64,000 bases of DNA. It comes from Halobacterium noricense (GTDB lineage: Archaea; Halobacteriota; Halobacteria; Halobacteriales; Halobacteriaceae). Each line of letters opens with the position of its first letter. Position 1 is the first letter of the stretch. The DNA is taken from positions 304,640 through 368,639 of the forward strand of contig NZ_CP089469.1 of assembly GCF_021233435.1 (NCBI RefSeq), read 5' to 3'. A model generated the notes under the pieces. That model made no database searches. It had not been told where the DNA came from and saw only the letters and a program-made list of their open reading frames with translations. Below are positions 23,153-32,063 of the stretch, piece by piece. Both the position numbers and the translations under genes were made by a program.

Positions 23153-23194
23153 TTAACCAACAGCACTAAGATTCCAGTGCCAGTGTTGGTTAAC
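23153..23194. promoter_or_regulatory. Inverted repeat operator 3
   Basis: TTAACCAACA (arm 23155-23162) and TGTTGGTTAAC (arm 23184-23191), 21-base spacer. The right arm is 15 bases from ATG 23207 and overlaps a plausible promoter. Confidence 0.55.
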
Positions 23195-23206
23195 ACGCCG
23201 TGATCC

Positions 23207-23530
23207 ATGTCTTTCTCGCCACCATCCCCACCGCAAGAAATCCCCGACGACGTCGTGGAGATGCTCAATGAGCAATCATCGGAGGTGCTCCAGCATATCG
23301 CCCAGTACGCCGAGGGGCTCGCCGAACATCGCGAACGCGAAGCCCGACTAGCCGAACAGGACGAGGAAGAACAGATCGAGGAGCGACCGGAGGATCTTCC
23401 GGACGACGTCCCCTCGAAGGCTACAATCACGATCAAGGAGATCAACGACAACCGCTACTACTACTGGCAGTGGCGGGAAGGCGAGAAGGTGCGCTCGCAG
23501 TACAAAGGACCGGTCAGTCCAGACGATTAG
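23207..23530 (+). CDS. Small acidic protein with DUF6788-like C-terminus
   Basis: This 107-residue protein has an N-terminal amphipathic helix region (DVVEMLNEQSSEVLQHIAQYAEGLAEHREREARLAE), an acidic linker, and a compact C-terminal unit 'KATITIKEINDNRYYYWQWREGEKVRSQYKGPV'. The last part resembles DUF6788, a short beta-hairpin domain seen in many archaeal mobile elements. It is the last plus-strand gene before the orc1/origin region and is preceded by operator-like repeat 3. Function unknown. Confidence 0.6.
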   Translation: MSFSPPSPPQEIPDDVVEMLNEQSSEVLQHIAQYAEGLAEHREREARLAEQDEEEQIEERPEDLPDDVPSKATITIKEINDNRYYYWQWREGEKVRSQYKGPVSPDD

Positions 23531-23554
23531 CTAACTTGGTTCTCTCGAGAACAA

Positions 23555-23619
23555 CCCCCCTAATTCGAAGTGAGCTTGTTCACTTCTCAGAAGATTTGAC
23601 ACCCCTGATTCGGAATGAG
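23555..23619 (+). repeat. Two origin-type iterons downstream of orc1
   Basis: CCCCCCTAATTCGAAGTGAG (23555-23574) and CCCCTGATTCGGAATGAG (23602-23619). They match the six direct copies found upstream of the same orc1 gene, so Orc binding sites flank the gene on both sides. Confidence 0.8.
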
Positions 23620-23665
23620 CTTCAGCAGAAGGGTTCTAGGTAGAATGAACCCTCATGATGCTTAA

Positions 23666-25060
23666 TCAAATCTCGTAGGTGCCGTTGTGAAGTTCTGAAA
23701 GCCGTTCATCACTCTCTACAACTGCCTTCATCACTACATCTTTGTCCTTGATAAGCTGGTGTTCCAGGTAGACACCCTGTTTGTGTCCGCCACCGACCTG
23801 ATGTGACTCAGAAATCCCCATTAGCGCGAGCGTGCTGAGAATTTGGCTCACTCGATCATATGAGAGAGGATCAGCACCGACGTCGCCACAGGTCGTCTCG
23901 TATTGACTGTAGATACCAGAGGTGCGGAAGCGGCGATTATTCGAGCCAGTCAAGCGACCGAGAGTGTAGAGAACGAGTTTAGACTGGGGTGAGGTGCTCT
24001 CGATCGTCTCCTTGACTCGATTAACCTCTGCACGCTTGACCGCTTTGTCGACATGTTCTGGACTAACGACCTCTGCATCGGCGTCGTCAGCGATATCGCC
24101 AGCAATCCGCAATACATCGACTGCCTTCCTTGCATCACCGTGTTCATCCGCCGACCGGTCGGCAGTCTCGGTTATGACGCCGTCTTGAACGACACCATCA
24201 TGGAACGCGTCTCGTCGATACTCCAGGATCTGCTCGATCTGATCGCTTTGGTATGGTTCAAAGACGAAGTCTGTTGTCCGCATCGAACTCTGAACGCGTG
24301 CGTTGAGTTTTTGTCCAAAATCGATGTCGTTGCTGATAGCAATGATTCCGATATAGGCGTCGGTGTGACCAGCTTCTCGAGCCCGCGAGAGTTCATGGAG
24401 GAGCCCCTCAGCGTTATCAACCATGTCGATTTCGTCAAGGATGACAATGAGCCCATCGTAGTACTCGTCAATGATTTCGTAGGCGTAATCGTAGTACTCG
24501 GCGGAACCTAAACCGATACGAGGGATATCTATATCAGAACCAGATTTGTCGCTTAGCGCACGAGCGATTGTTCGGGCCACTCGTGTTTCGGTATTATTCT
24601 TCTTGCACTCAACGTAGACGCTAGCAGCGGGAACGTTACGTGCCGTGGCAGTATCAACGAGACGGTCGGACACGTGACGGCTGACAAGTGATTTTCCAGT
24701 TCCGGTTTCGCCATAAATGACTACATGGTTTGGTTGTGATTCGTGAATGAGGTGTCGGATTTCTCCAGCAACCGATTGGATTTCCGTGTCACGACCGACG
24801 ATGCGATCAGGGCCAGGAACTGTTCCAATTGAGAGTAAATCTCGATCTGCCCAGATGTGAGTTGAAGAACCGTCTTCATCACCTTCCCGAACGAACAACG
24901 GGTCATTTGCCGGATCGTTCGAGTCTTGTCGTTGGATTTCCTCCGAGGACGACGAGATTCCAGAAGCAGAACTGCCCTCTCTGTTTGTATCGAAATCATC
25001 CAGCTGCTGGTCCGTGATAGACGAGTCACCGCCACCATCTGGTTCCTCGTTGTCTGTCAT
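23666..25060 (-). CDS. orc1: Orc1/Cdc6-type replication initiator 1
   Basis: This 464-residue initiator has a long acidic, Ser-rich N-terminus (1-75), then an AAA+ module with Walker A 'GETGTGKSLVS' (about 116), Walker B 'LIVILDEIDMVDN' (about 199), and sensor sequences near 'IIAISNDIDF'. A C-terminal winged helix (about 360-464) binds origin DNA. It lies next to an iteron cluster (25095-25859), the normal arrangement in haloarchaeal replicons, so it very likely initiates at that origin. Confidence 0.95.
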   Translation of the reverse strand: MTDNEEPDGGGDSSITDQQLDDFDTNREGSSASGISSSSEEIQRQDSNDPANDPLFVREGDEDGSSTHIWADRDLLSIGTVPGPDRIVGRDTEIQSVAGEIRHLIHESQPNHVVIYGETGTGKSLVSRHVSDRLVDTATARNVPAASVYVECKKNNTETRVARTIARALSDKSGSDIDIPRIGLGSAEYYDYAYEIIDEYYDGLIVILDEIDMVDNAEGLLHELSRAREAGHTDAYIGIIAISNDIDFGQKLNARVQSSMRTTDFVFEPYQSDQIEQILEYRRDAFHDGVVQDGVITETADRSADEHGDARKAVDVLRIAGDIADDADAEVVSPEHVDKAVKRAEVNRVKETIESTSPQSKLVLYTLGRLTGSNNRRFRTSGIYSQYETTCGDVGADPLSYDRVSQILSTLALMGISESHQVGGGHKQGVYLEHQLIKDKDVVMKAVVESDERLSELHNGTYEI

Positions 25061-25094
25061 AGATTCATCCTGGAAAGGAACCTACTTAGTCGTT

Positions 25095-25859
25095 ACCCCC
25101 CTAGTTCGGAATGAGATTCGTTGGATATCGGCGCTAAACAGCGGAAAATCGATAGGTGACACCGCCATACCCGATGATACCCGATTCAGAGTGAGCTGTC
25201 GTTCAAATCTGCGTCTTCTGATGACCTCACCCTCCTGATTCGGAGTGAGCTATTTCCTAGAACGAGAGGATTGTCAGCAGCTCAAATGATCAGCGGGGTT
25301 CAGATAACCCCCCTCGTTCGGAATGAGGTAGTACGAGTTGGTCCATCAGCCAAGAATCGGGAATGCTATAGAGACCCCCCTGATTCGGAGTGAGGTGTTC
25401 ACCGAACTAATGGACGATATTGATGCCAGCTTAACAGGATGGATGTAGATTGGAGCTGGAGGGACACACCCCCCTGATTCGGAATGAGATCCCGTAAGAC
25501 TGACCGTATGGGCGCGATCTTCCAACAACCAACTAGGCGGTTCTTAACTAGGACGAGTCATTCTCTCCAAACCGCAAGATAGTGTAGACTTCCAAGGATC
25601 AATTGTCTAGTTATAACCCTAGCTTTATTACCTAGCTACTCTAAAAGTTCACTAAGTGAAATACGGTACTAGTTAGAAGTATTCGTGAATACGCCTAACA
25701 CTGGAAGTACAGCTATTCTATCCTTTGAATTGAAGCAGTAGACCATACGTCGAGGGCGTATAACCGACGAATCCATTACTGCAACCTTCTCATCGGGTGG
25801 AACCGTGGCCTCTAATCAGGTGGTATGGAGGGTATAATCTCATTCCGAACGAGGGGGGT
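25095..25859. other. Replication origin with iterons around an AT-rich core
   Basis: Five direct copies of consensus ACCCCCCTGATTCGGAATGAG at 25095-25115, 25229-25249, 25307-25327, 25374-25394 and 25468-25488, and one inverted copy at 25839-25859. Between the direct and inverted copies lies an AT-rich stretch (about 25540-25760) with repeated CTAG-containing words and two small palindromes: TTCACT-A-AGTGAA (25648-25660) and GTATTC-GT-GAATAC (25679-25692). Run of C/G at one end plus inverted arrangement around an AT-rich unwinding region are typical of haloarchaeal Orc1/Cdc6 origins. The adjacent gene is orc1. Confidence 0.85.
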
Positions 25860-25895
25860 GTGTGGTTCCACCCGCATCTTGTTGCAACCACAGGG

Positions 25896-28043
25896 TCAGA
25901 ACGAGGTGATCTTAGTCGTTCGTGTCTTTGCCAACCTTCGTCGAATATCCGACCGACTCCATCCAAGCGGCGAGACGACACTCTCGACAGCTCGGACCAG
26001 CCGCGTCTCGTAGTACGATGGATCATACTGGTCCGTCTCTTCGTGAGCAAGGGCGACACGCTCTCGTGACGTCTTCTCGTCGTCGACGACCACATACTCG
26101 ACATCCTGTCCGGGATGGACAGCGAGGTCCTGGTCACGAGCACGCTCGAGTGCCGCCACGTTCTGGGTGTACTGCGTGTACGCCTCGACAGGCTTCGAGA
26201 CTCGGTTCCGTTCAACGAGTTGGTCGGAATCGACATCTCCAGCGTGAAGTTCCGAAATCGCCCGCTCCAAGCGACTGATAACCGCGTCTGGAGATTGCGT
26301 TTGACCGAGGATCTCGAGACAGTCGCGCTGGACGTCTTCAATGAACTCCGGCGTGGATCGTTGTCGGGCTTCGATGCCGCGTATCTTGAACTCATCCTTG
26401 CCCGTAACCTTCCCGAAATACTTCGTCAGCGCGCCGGCGTCGCTCTCGCGCTGGGGAACGAACGCCACCCACTCGTACTCGGCTTCATATTCGAGACGGA
26501 TCTCGACGGTGTCCGTGATCTCGGCGGCCAACGTCTCCAGTGATTCTCGTTCGTCGTCGCTGACGTCCGGGTCTGGCGTCACCCAGATCGAGTCGACGAT
26601 CCCGTGAACGACACGCCATCCGCCCGCCTCCAACCGCTGTTTCGCAGTCAATAGGATCTCCCGAGCGAACGCGTTGATTGCTTCGTGGCACTCGATCCGC
26701 CCGAATTTCGCGTTACTGAATCCCTGATATCCAAAGCACGCGACGAGAATCCACTTCAGCGCGGCCGACCGCCCCTCCAGTTCGTCGAGACGGTTTTGGT
26801 CAGGCACCTCTCGCTGCTGTTCGCGACGAATATCGGTCTTGATCTCATCGCGATCGTCGACTAGCGGTTGGAGGACGTCGACGAGGTAACCCTGTTCATC
26901 GCAAATCGAGTAGCCGAGGCCGAGAACGTCCTCGCGATCACTGTGGCAATCACACCGAATGACGTCGGGCGAAACGTTCCGCGTGCAGATGATATTCGGA
27001 TACAGGCTCGAGAAGTCGAGTTCGTGGACGTTCTCGTGGAGGCCAACCTCGGGCGCGAAGATGAACCCGCCGCGGTCGGCGTCGTGGAGCGTCCCCATCG
27101 GCTTGTAGAACTCGTGGCGCCAGGAGTTCCACGGGACGAGGACGCCGCGGTCGTGGGCCTCGCAGATCTGGATCGCAGTGAGCACGTTCCCGATTGACGC
27201 CCACGCGAGCTCCTGGACGGGCTTGTTCGAGCGCGACACGAGGTCGAGGACGCCGTCGAGGTTGGTCTCCCCGTAGAAGAACGTGTTCGACTCGTCGATG
27301 ATCGCCCGGCCGGGCACGTTGTACCGCGCCGGTGAGTGACCGACGCGACCGTAGCTCGAGTACGTCGATCGGCTCGCAAGCTGCTGGTAGTCGACGTCCG
27401 GCCACCGACTCAGCGAGAAGTCGCCCACGCCGGCGTCCGTCGCCATCTCGTAGAGCGTCGGGACGATCTCGCTCGTCGAGCAGACCAGGACGTCCGGATC
27501 GTGTGCTTCGAGCGTCCCCTGGACGGCGGTCAGGAGATCCGTCGGCGAGCCGGTGACGGTGTTGCCGGCGACGGACAGTTCCTCGTAGACGTCGTTGCTC
27601 GTTTCGGTCACCGGAACACTAAGCCGGAGCGTCGACAGCTCGCTCGCCGGCGTCGGATCGGCGCCGGTCTCCAGACAGTACCGGAACTCTCGCGAGAAAT
27701 CGACATTGAAACAGGCAAGATCACCGACTGGATAGGCCGACAGCTGGCGCGCTTGCCGGGCGAGTGGGGTGACACGGTCGATATGGGCGACGTCGACGGC
27801 GAGGACTGTCTCCTCGTCTCGTCGAAAGCCCGGCTGTCGCGCAACCAGTTCGGTCGCGACGACATCCGGGTGCTGGTCGTACACCGACTGGAGTGTCGTG
27901 AGGTTGAGGTCGGTCGCTGGGTCGTGAGCGGCGACGTAGAAGCGTGGGGTGTAGTCATCGCGCTCGGTCGCGACGGCGCCGACGGCGGTTGCCTCCCACT
28001 CCAGAACGCGGCCGTCGTTTAGGAAATCGATACTGAACGGCAT
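25896..28043 (-). CDS. polB: Plasmid-type family B DNA polymerase
   Basis: This 715-residue protein has polymerase motif A 'ELDFSSLYPNI' (DxxSLYP, 343-349), motif B 'KWILVACFGYQGFSNAKFG' (about 430-448) and motif C 'VHGIVDSIWVT' (Asp484). In standard enzymes motif C is DTDS; here the first Asp is Ile. The N-terminal 200 residues occupy the exonuclease position but show no clear DxE motif, so proofreading may be absent. The protein resembles polymerases of haloarchaeal plasmids and viruses. It faces the origin and shares a leader-like sequence with the RecA-like gene at 35323-36267. Confidence 0.8.
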   Translation of the reverse strand: MPFSIDFLNDGRVLEWEATAVGAVATERDDYTPRFYVAAHDPATDLNLTTLQSVYDQHPDVVATELVARQPGFRRDEETVLAVDVAHIDRVTPLARQARQLSAYPVGDLACFNVDFSREFRYCLETGADPTPASELSTLRLSVPVTETSNDVYEELSVAGNTVTGSPTDLLTAVQGTLEAHDPDVLVCSTSEIVPTLYEMATDAGVGDFSLSRWPDVDYQQLASRSTYSSYGRVGHSPARYNVPGRAIIDESNTFFYGETNLDGVLDLVSRSNKPVQELAWASIGNVLTAIQICEAHDRGVLVPWNSWRHEFYKPMGTLHDADRGGFIFAPEVGLHENVHELDFSSLYPNIICTRNVSPDVIRCDCHSDREDVLGLGYSICDEQGYLVDVLQPLVDDRDEIKTDIRREQQREVPDQNRLDELEGRSAALKWILVACFGYQGFSNAKFGRIECHEAINAFAREILLTAKQRLEAGGWRVVHGIVDSIWVTPDPDVSDDERESLETLAAEITDTVEIRLEYEAEYEWVAFVPQRESDAGALTKYFGKVTGKDEFKIRGIEARQRSTPEFIEDVQRDCLEILGQTQSPDAVISRLERAISELHAGDVDSDQLVERNRVSKPVEAYTQYTQNVAALERARDQDLAVHPGQDVEYVVVDDEKTSRERVALAHEETDQYDPSYYETRLVRAVESVVSPLGWSRSDIRRRLAKTRTTKITSF

Positions 28044-28246
28044 CTACGTCTCTCTGACGTTCGAGTCGCCGATAAGCGATGGCGTGTCGTTTCCGGATTT
28101 CGACGTAGGGTCCCCAAGGACGCCTCTACTGGTGTTTTCTGGCCGTTTGTCTGTACTTCCTCACTTCCGGAGCGATTTCCGGGATCCTCTCGGATTACGA
28201 CTTCGTGATGTCCTGTCGCCTCTTCGTTCGGATCATCGTTAGTCAT
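28019..28246 (-). CDS. Doubtful small frame upstream of polB
   Basis: This 75-residue frame starts with ATG overlapping the preceding stop (ATGA) and overlaps the polB start. The first half is acidic (MTNDDPNEEATGHHEVVIRED) and plausible. The second half is basic and runs through the promoter-like sequence at 28069-28100, arguing against a real full-length gene. It could be a truncated gene whose end was replaced. Confidence 0.35.
   Translation of the reverse strand: MTNDDPNEEATGHHEVVIREDPGNRSGSEEVQTNGQKTPVEASLGTLRRNPETTRHRLSATRTSERRRCRSVSIS
28069..28100 (-). promoter_or_regulatory. Shared promoter/leader block upstream of polB
   Basis: On the minus strand it reads a GGAAACGACACGCC-type block followed by GCTTATCGG, about 25 bases before the polB ATG. 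26 of 32 positions match the block at 36290-36321 before the RecA-like gene. CTTATC is in a TATA-like position. Confidence 0.55.
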
Positions 28247-28515
28247 AGGTCCTCGAAGTGGTCGTCAATCGCAGATTCGGTGAATTCCTCGCGGAGCTCG
28301 CACTCCTTTATTTTCACCTGCGCATCGAGTGTTCCCGCCAGTTGGTGTGCTAGTGTTCTTGATTCGTCATCAAGGACGTCGCTCATTCCGGAATCAAGTT
28401 TCTTGATGATGGCTTCTCGAGCATCGTTTGCGGCCTCGTGGTTGGTGAAGACACCGTATGGATAGGATCCCGACGGACCATCTGTATACACGACGAACGC
28501 TTTCGTGTTCGCCAT
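28243..28515 (-). CDS. Small protein of unknown function
   Basis: This 90-residue protein from ATG 28515 is supported by GGTGA five bases upstream. The N-terminal 'MANTKAFVVYTDGPSGSYPYGVFTNHEAANDAREAIIKKL' looks like a beta-strand plus helix sensor or regulator. The remainder is helical. Its stop overlaps the next frame's start. Together with polB it belongs to a minus-strand run near the origin. No known family. Confidence 0.55.
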   Translation of the reverse strand: MANTKAFVVYTDGPSGSYPYGVFTNHEAANDAREAIIKKLDSGMSDVLDDESRTLAHQLAGTLDAQVKIKECELREEFTESAIDDHFEDL

Positions 28516-28645
28516 CGATTTCACCTACCTTGTGGTCGTCGCTATCTGAGCACTCGCTCGTTTCTGGAGTATTGGCGGGGAGCCGGAGGGAGCTATTCCC
28601 GACTTTCCGTAACGTCCTATCGCCGCTTTCTTCTAGGTCATTCAT
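28516..28645 (-). CDS. Possible N-terminal fragment of an AbrB-like protein
   Basis: An open frame begins at ATG 28645 with 'MNDLEESGDRTLRKVGNSSLRLPAN', slightly AbrB-like, then runs on out of frame into the next gene (to 28394). Only the first part before 28515 is plausible. It may be a broken gene. Low support. Confidence 0.25.
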
Positions 28646-28936
28646 GTAAGCGTACGCTGTTCGGTACCTGCGGCCGGCAGTGTCCGCCCCTCCTTGTGAG
28701 TGGTTAACTCAATGAGAGTTCTCATGCAGACTCCTAAAAGAAGCTTGCACTAAATGGTGCTGGTCAGGGGAGTAAGCGGACCGCTTACCGGGTAAAGCGG
28801 GGATTGTTTCCGAGTTATTAGACAAGTCGTCACTAGATCCTAGCTGCGTACTCAACGCACATCTCTTGGCCAGTTTCCAATTAGAGTGAACGGGTAGAGA
28901 TGCTAAGTACAGGGCTAAGGGACACCCGCCCTAGAA
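28646..28936. other. Intergenic region with two perfect palindromes
   Basis: ATGAGA-GT-TCTCAT at 28712-28725 and GTAAGCGG-A-CCGCTTAC at 28772-28788. No gene is seen. The second palindrome is 17 bases and perfect, so it may be a dimeric regulator site. Confidence 0.45.
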
Positions 28937-29560
28937 TCAGTTATTGTCCGAGAGGTTATCCGCTATCTCAGTCAGAGAGTTTTTGCTGAGCCAGTCTTCC
29001 CGCGGTAATACTTCACGTTCGAGAGCCTTCTGGCGTTCGGTGACACCAGTGTAGGTGTCTAATCTGAATATACTGTTAAGCGTCCCGTAGTTGGATGCTC
29101 GCTGAATTGCAAAGGCTGCCGAATCGTTCTCCATTTCGAAGATAGGTGTTACCCGGTCATCGGCATATTCGTTGAAAAGATCGAACCCCTCTGTTCGTCG
29201 GTCACACGGAATCACTGTGTAGTCCTCGTAATCCTGAGCCCCGTACTGTCCGCCCGAGATTGCAGCATCCAGACTTTCGAACTCCACAAGAGCCCACCAA
29301 TTTTGATCGGCGTCGACGAATATGTCGATCTCTTCAGCTGGCTTATCGTTGAGTTGTGTTACATGACCGATTGCGACACCGACACGGGCCTCGTTTTGCT
29401 CACCAACAATTACTGTCGGCCAATTATCCTCCGTCGTTTTGACGACTTCCAAATCCTCGAAGTCCAACTGTAGAAACGTAAATGAGTCCTCGTAGTCCGT
29501 ATAACGCTCACCGTACGGTCCCCATGGAAGATTGACACCATCCACAAATTGTTCACTCAT
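28937..29560 (-). CDS. Protein of unknown function
   Basis: This is a 207-residue soluble protein from ATG 29560. The N-terminus (MSEQFVDGVNLPWGPYGERYTDYEDSFTFLQLDFEDLEVV) and the middle (WWALVEFESLDAAISGGQYGAQDYEDY) are aromatic and acidic. No motif points to an enzyme. Base composition is slightly AT-richer than neighbours. It lies between the replication module and two transposable-element regions, so it is probably accessory. Confidence 0.5.
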   Translation of the reverse strand: MSEQFVDGVNLPWGPYGERYTDYEDSFTFLQLDFEDLEVVKTTEDNWPTVIVGEQNEARVGVAIGHVTQLNDKPAEEIDIFVDADQNWWALVEFESLDAAISGGQYGAQDYEDYTVIPCDRRTEGFDLFNEYADDRVTPIFEMENDSAAFAIQRASNYGTLNSIFRLDTYTGVTERQKALEREVLPREDWLSKNSLTEIADNLSDNN

Positions 29561-29697
29561 AGCATGCGATATTCTCCCTAATAACAAAGACTTGACTCCG
29601 ATCTAGCTATGTAACATTCGAGAAACAGATTTATTATTTAAACGACACCATCTGATGTCTATAATGAGGATGGCTGCTCTGCCACAATCGATGTGCA

Positions 29698-30438
29698 ATG
29701 GGTAAGATGGCGCAAAATACGGATACAGACGAAGTCTATGGTGTGCAGCTTGCTCGGGCTCGGGACGCTCCAACGCGGTTTGCGTTCGCAATACTGACGC
29801 TAAGTACCCGATTGTGGGCAGCGCTCGTTATCGGGTTGCCGCTCGCGTGCCTCCTGCTATCCCCAGTTCACGACGTGTTTATCACGGCTGCCGCTGGGTT
29901 ACCGTTCGGCATCTCATTATTGCTTCTATGGCTTAGCCACGAGTTCGCAAACTCGCAATTACGCGTCGATACTGCTGAGCGAACGGTAGTAAAATCGAAA
30001 CCATACGGTATGGGCCAGTATTCCCCGGTTGATGCTGATGATGTCGGTCACGTCTCAATTATCCAGCTTTCCGACGTTGCCCTCGTGAATCTACACTATA
30101 CTGGGCCGATATTCTCTAAGCCGCCGGATGCAACGATCACTGCAGCACAGATCGACGACGTCAAATCACAACTCGAAGAGATGGGCCTTGAAGTCTCCAT
30201 TCAGAACGTCACACCTCAATTAGTTCCACTTGACCCCATTCTGGCGCGAATCGTCGTCACGCCGATTGTACTTCTCGGCACGCTCCTTGTTGTTTGGTTC
30301 GTGTATGGAACCGAGCCATTTCTCAGCAACTCCGTGATCGTGCCGACAATCGTGCTAATTGGCTATGGACTCTACGGCGTGATCTGGCGATACCGTCTTC
30401 GCCACTCCAACTCGGAAAACAGGCCGGATTCTCGCTGA
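29698..30438 (+). CDS. Membrane protein with cytoplasmic middle domain
   Basis: This 246-residue protein (ATG 29698; ATG 29707 also possible) has hydrophobic segments at about 40-58, 62-80, 183-205 and 212-230, with a soluble domain between (about 85-180). This is a 2-domain-2 layout. The linker has 'VDADDVGHVSIIQL'. An AT-rich promoter with TTTATTATTTAAAC is at 29630-29643. Function unknown. Confidence 0.6.
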   Translation: MGKMAQNTDTDEVYGVQLARARDAPTRFAFAILTLSTRLWAALVIGLPLACLLLSPVHDVFITAAAGLPFGISLLLLWLSHEFANSQLRVDTAERTVVKSKPYGMGQYSPVDADDVGHVSIIQLSDVALVNLHYTGPIFSKPPDATITAAQIDDVKSQLEEMGLEVSIQNVTPQLVPLDPILARIVVTPIVLLGTLLVVWFVYGTEPFLSNSVIVPTIVLIGYGLYGVIWRYRLRHSNSENRPDSR

Positions 30439-30554
30439 TAGGCCGGGCAGAGTATTTCCTGTTCGAGTAAGCGGAAACGACCCAGTTGTACGGTATCCTC
30501 ACTTACTGAGCAGCTGGTTCACTCCCAGCCGGATGGTGGTATTCTGCCTCAATA

Positions 30555-31906
30555 GGTTGAGCAGCTTCGATAAGTACAGCCCCTATACTCAGTACATCAC
30601 AAAGCCGCTTAGTTAGAACGTCTGCTTGCTGAAGGTGTGTCTACGACCCAGCAAGCAGACAGTGAGATTCACGAGGACCAGCTTCTTAACTTTCTCGTCA
30701 ACACCCTTGAGGAGGAAGTTCCGCTTTCCTTAGCCAATAACGCTGAAATCACTACTGAGGGCATCTATGAGGTCCTCGTCGGCGCTTGCGCCGACGGGAC
30801 CTCTGTCTCTACGCTCTGTGCGTCGAGTCAGAACGGCCCCGCTGCCAACACGATCCTCTACCATCTCCGGACGAAGTTCGAGCCCAAACGGCTCGAACGA
30901 GTCGCTAACACGCTTCTTCGACGAGATATCGTCGAACTGCTTCCTGAGCAGGTGGAGGTCTGCGCAGACCTCCACCTGCGGCCCTACTACGGTGATGAAG
31001 ACGACACGGAGAACCTCTATCACTCGGAAGCCAAGCGTGGAACCACCGCATTCCACGCCTACGCCACACTCTACGCGCGTGTGAAGAACAAACGATATAC
31101 GCTGGCGGTGCGCCGTCTCGAAGACGGCGACACCGCCAGCAGTGTCCTCGCTGAGTTTCTTGGTGTACTCGACGGCCTTGACGCCGATGTCAAGGCCGTC
31201 TACCTTGATCGCGGATTCTACGACAGCAAGTGTCTCACGCTGTTGCAGGCGCACAACTACGCCTACGTGGTCCCGATCATTCAGTGGGGGAAGACGATTC
31301 AGCAGGAACTTGCGGAAGGGTGGAGTCGCGTCATTCAACACGATCTGACGGGGAAACTCGACGGTCACAGCTGGACCGTCGAGTTTCCCGTCTACATCGA
31401 CTGTACGTACCTGAACGGACGGTACGACGACCACGGTGTGGCGCGTCACGGCTACGCCGCTGACGCGCCGTTTATCGAGACACCACGCCAGGCTCGATAC
31501 CATTACTCGAAACGCTTCGGTATCGAGTCAAGCTATCGCTTGTCCGAGCAAGCGATAGCGACGACAACGACGCGAAACGCGACGGTGAGACTTCTGTACG
31601 TTGTGGTGAGTCTGCTCTTGCAGAATGCGTGGCGGTATCTGCACTACGAATACGTGGCGACGCCGCGCCGAGGCGGGCGTCGCCTCTGGTGGTGGCCGTA
31701 CAAGGAGTTCGTGAATATGGTTCGGCGGGCTGCGTGGACGGCCCTCGCGGTGCGTCGGGCCGTCCCCGCGAATCGGCCACCTGACGACCGGTTCCACCGG
31801 TAGTCACCGACCGAGCAAGCTCCCTTCAGGAGTGGCAACGCTGTCGCGTCGGCGGCTGACTGCCGCCGACAGCGACAGCTCCCTCTTCGATCAGCGTTGC
31901 TCGACC
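30555..31906 (+). mobile_element. ISH3-family insertion sequence
   Basis: About 1.35 kb. Left end GGTTGAGCA (30555-30563), right end TGCTCGACC (31898-31906), imperfect inverted repeats, followed inward by CTTCGATAAG on the left and (reversed) GCTGATCGAAG on the right. No clear 5-bp duplication outside, so ends are tentative. Confidence 0.6.
30637..31803 (+). CDS. ISH3-family transposase
   Basis: This 388-residue DDE transposase starts ATG-equivalent at GTG 30637. 'ELLPEQVEVCADLHLRPYYGD' holds the first Asp region, 'VKAVYLDRGFYDSK' the second catalytic Asp, and 'RFGIESSYRLSEQA' the Glu. This DDE spacing and the YRL-type signature are those of ISH3/ISH20-type enzymes. The frame is intact. It probably inserted into the replicon recently, as the neighbouring 34-residue frame looks like a leftover. 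Confidence 0.85.
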   Translation: MSTTQQADSEIHEDQLLNFLVNTLEEEVPLSLANNAEITTEGIYEVLVGACADGTSVSTLCASSQNGPAANTILYHLRTKFEPKRLERVANTLLRRDIVELLPEQVEVCADLHLRPYYGDEDDTENLYHSEAKRGTTAFHAYATLYARVKNKRYTLAVRRLEDGDTASSVLAEFLGVLDGLDADVKAVYLDRGFYDSKCLTLLQAHNYAYVVPIIQWGKTIQQELAEGWSRVIQHDLTGKLDGHSWTVEFPVYIDCTYLNGRYDDHGVARHGYAADAPFIETPRQARYHYSKRFGIESSYRLSEQAIATTTTRNATVRLLYVVVSLLLQNAWRYLHYEYVATPRRGGRRLWWWPYKEFVNMVRRAAWTALAVRRAVPANRPPDDRFHR

Positions 31907-31945
31907 GTTACTGACGACTCATCACAACAGAACAGATGGCTCAGG

Positions 31946-32050
31946 TCAGGCTAACTGGCGATGCTTTGTGAGGTACTGATACTTAGCGAAACCAGTCACG
32001 ACATCGAAGCCGTCCTCCTCCAGATAATTCGGGTTGAAACCGCCACTCAC
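31946..32050 (-). pseudogene. Remnant or small gene ending next to the ISH3 element
   Basis: A 34-codon minus-strand frame (GTG 32050 to TGA 31946) encodes 'FNPNYLEEDGFDVVTGFAKYQYLTKHRQLA', which reads like a real protein C-terminus. It lies 13 bases downstream of the winged-helix gene on the same strand. It may be a tail of a gene cut by rearrangement or a tiny co-transcribed protein. Confidence 0.4.
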
Positions 32051-32063
32051 TAGGTGTGCTTTA

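Noticed and set aside
25095..25859. Regularly recurring 21-base repeats as a CRISPR array
   Set aside because: Spacing is irregular (about 60-140 bases), one copy is inverted, no cas genes are present, and the repeats surround an orc1 gene. They fit an origin.
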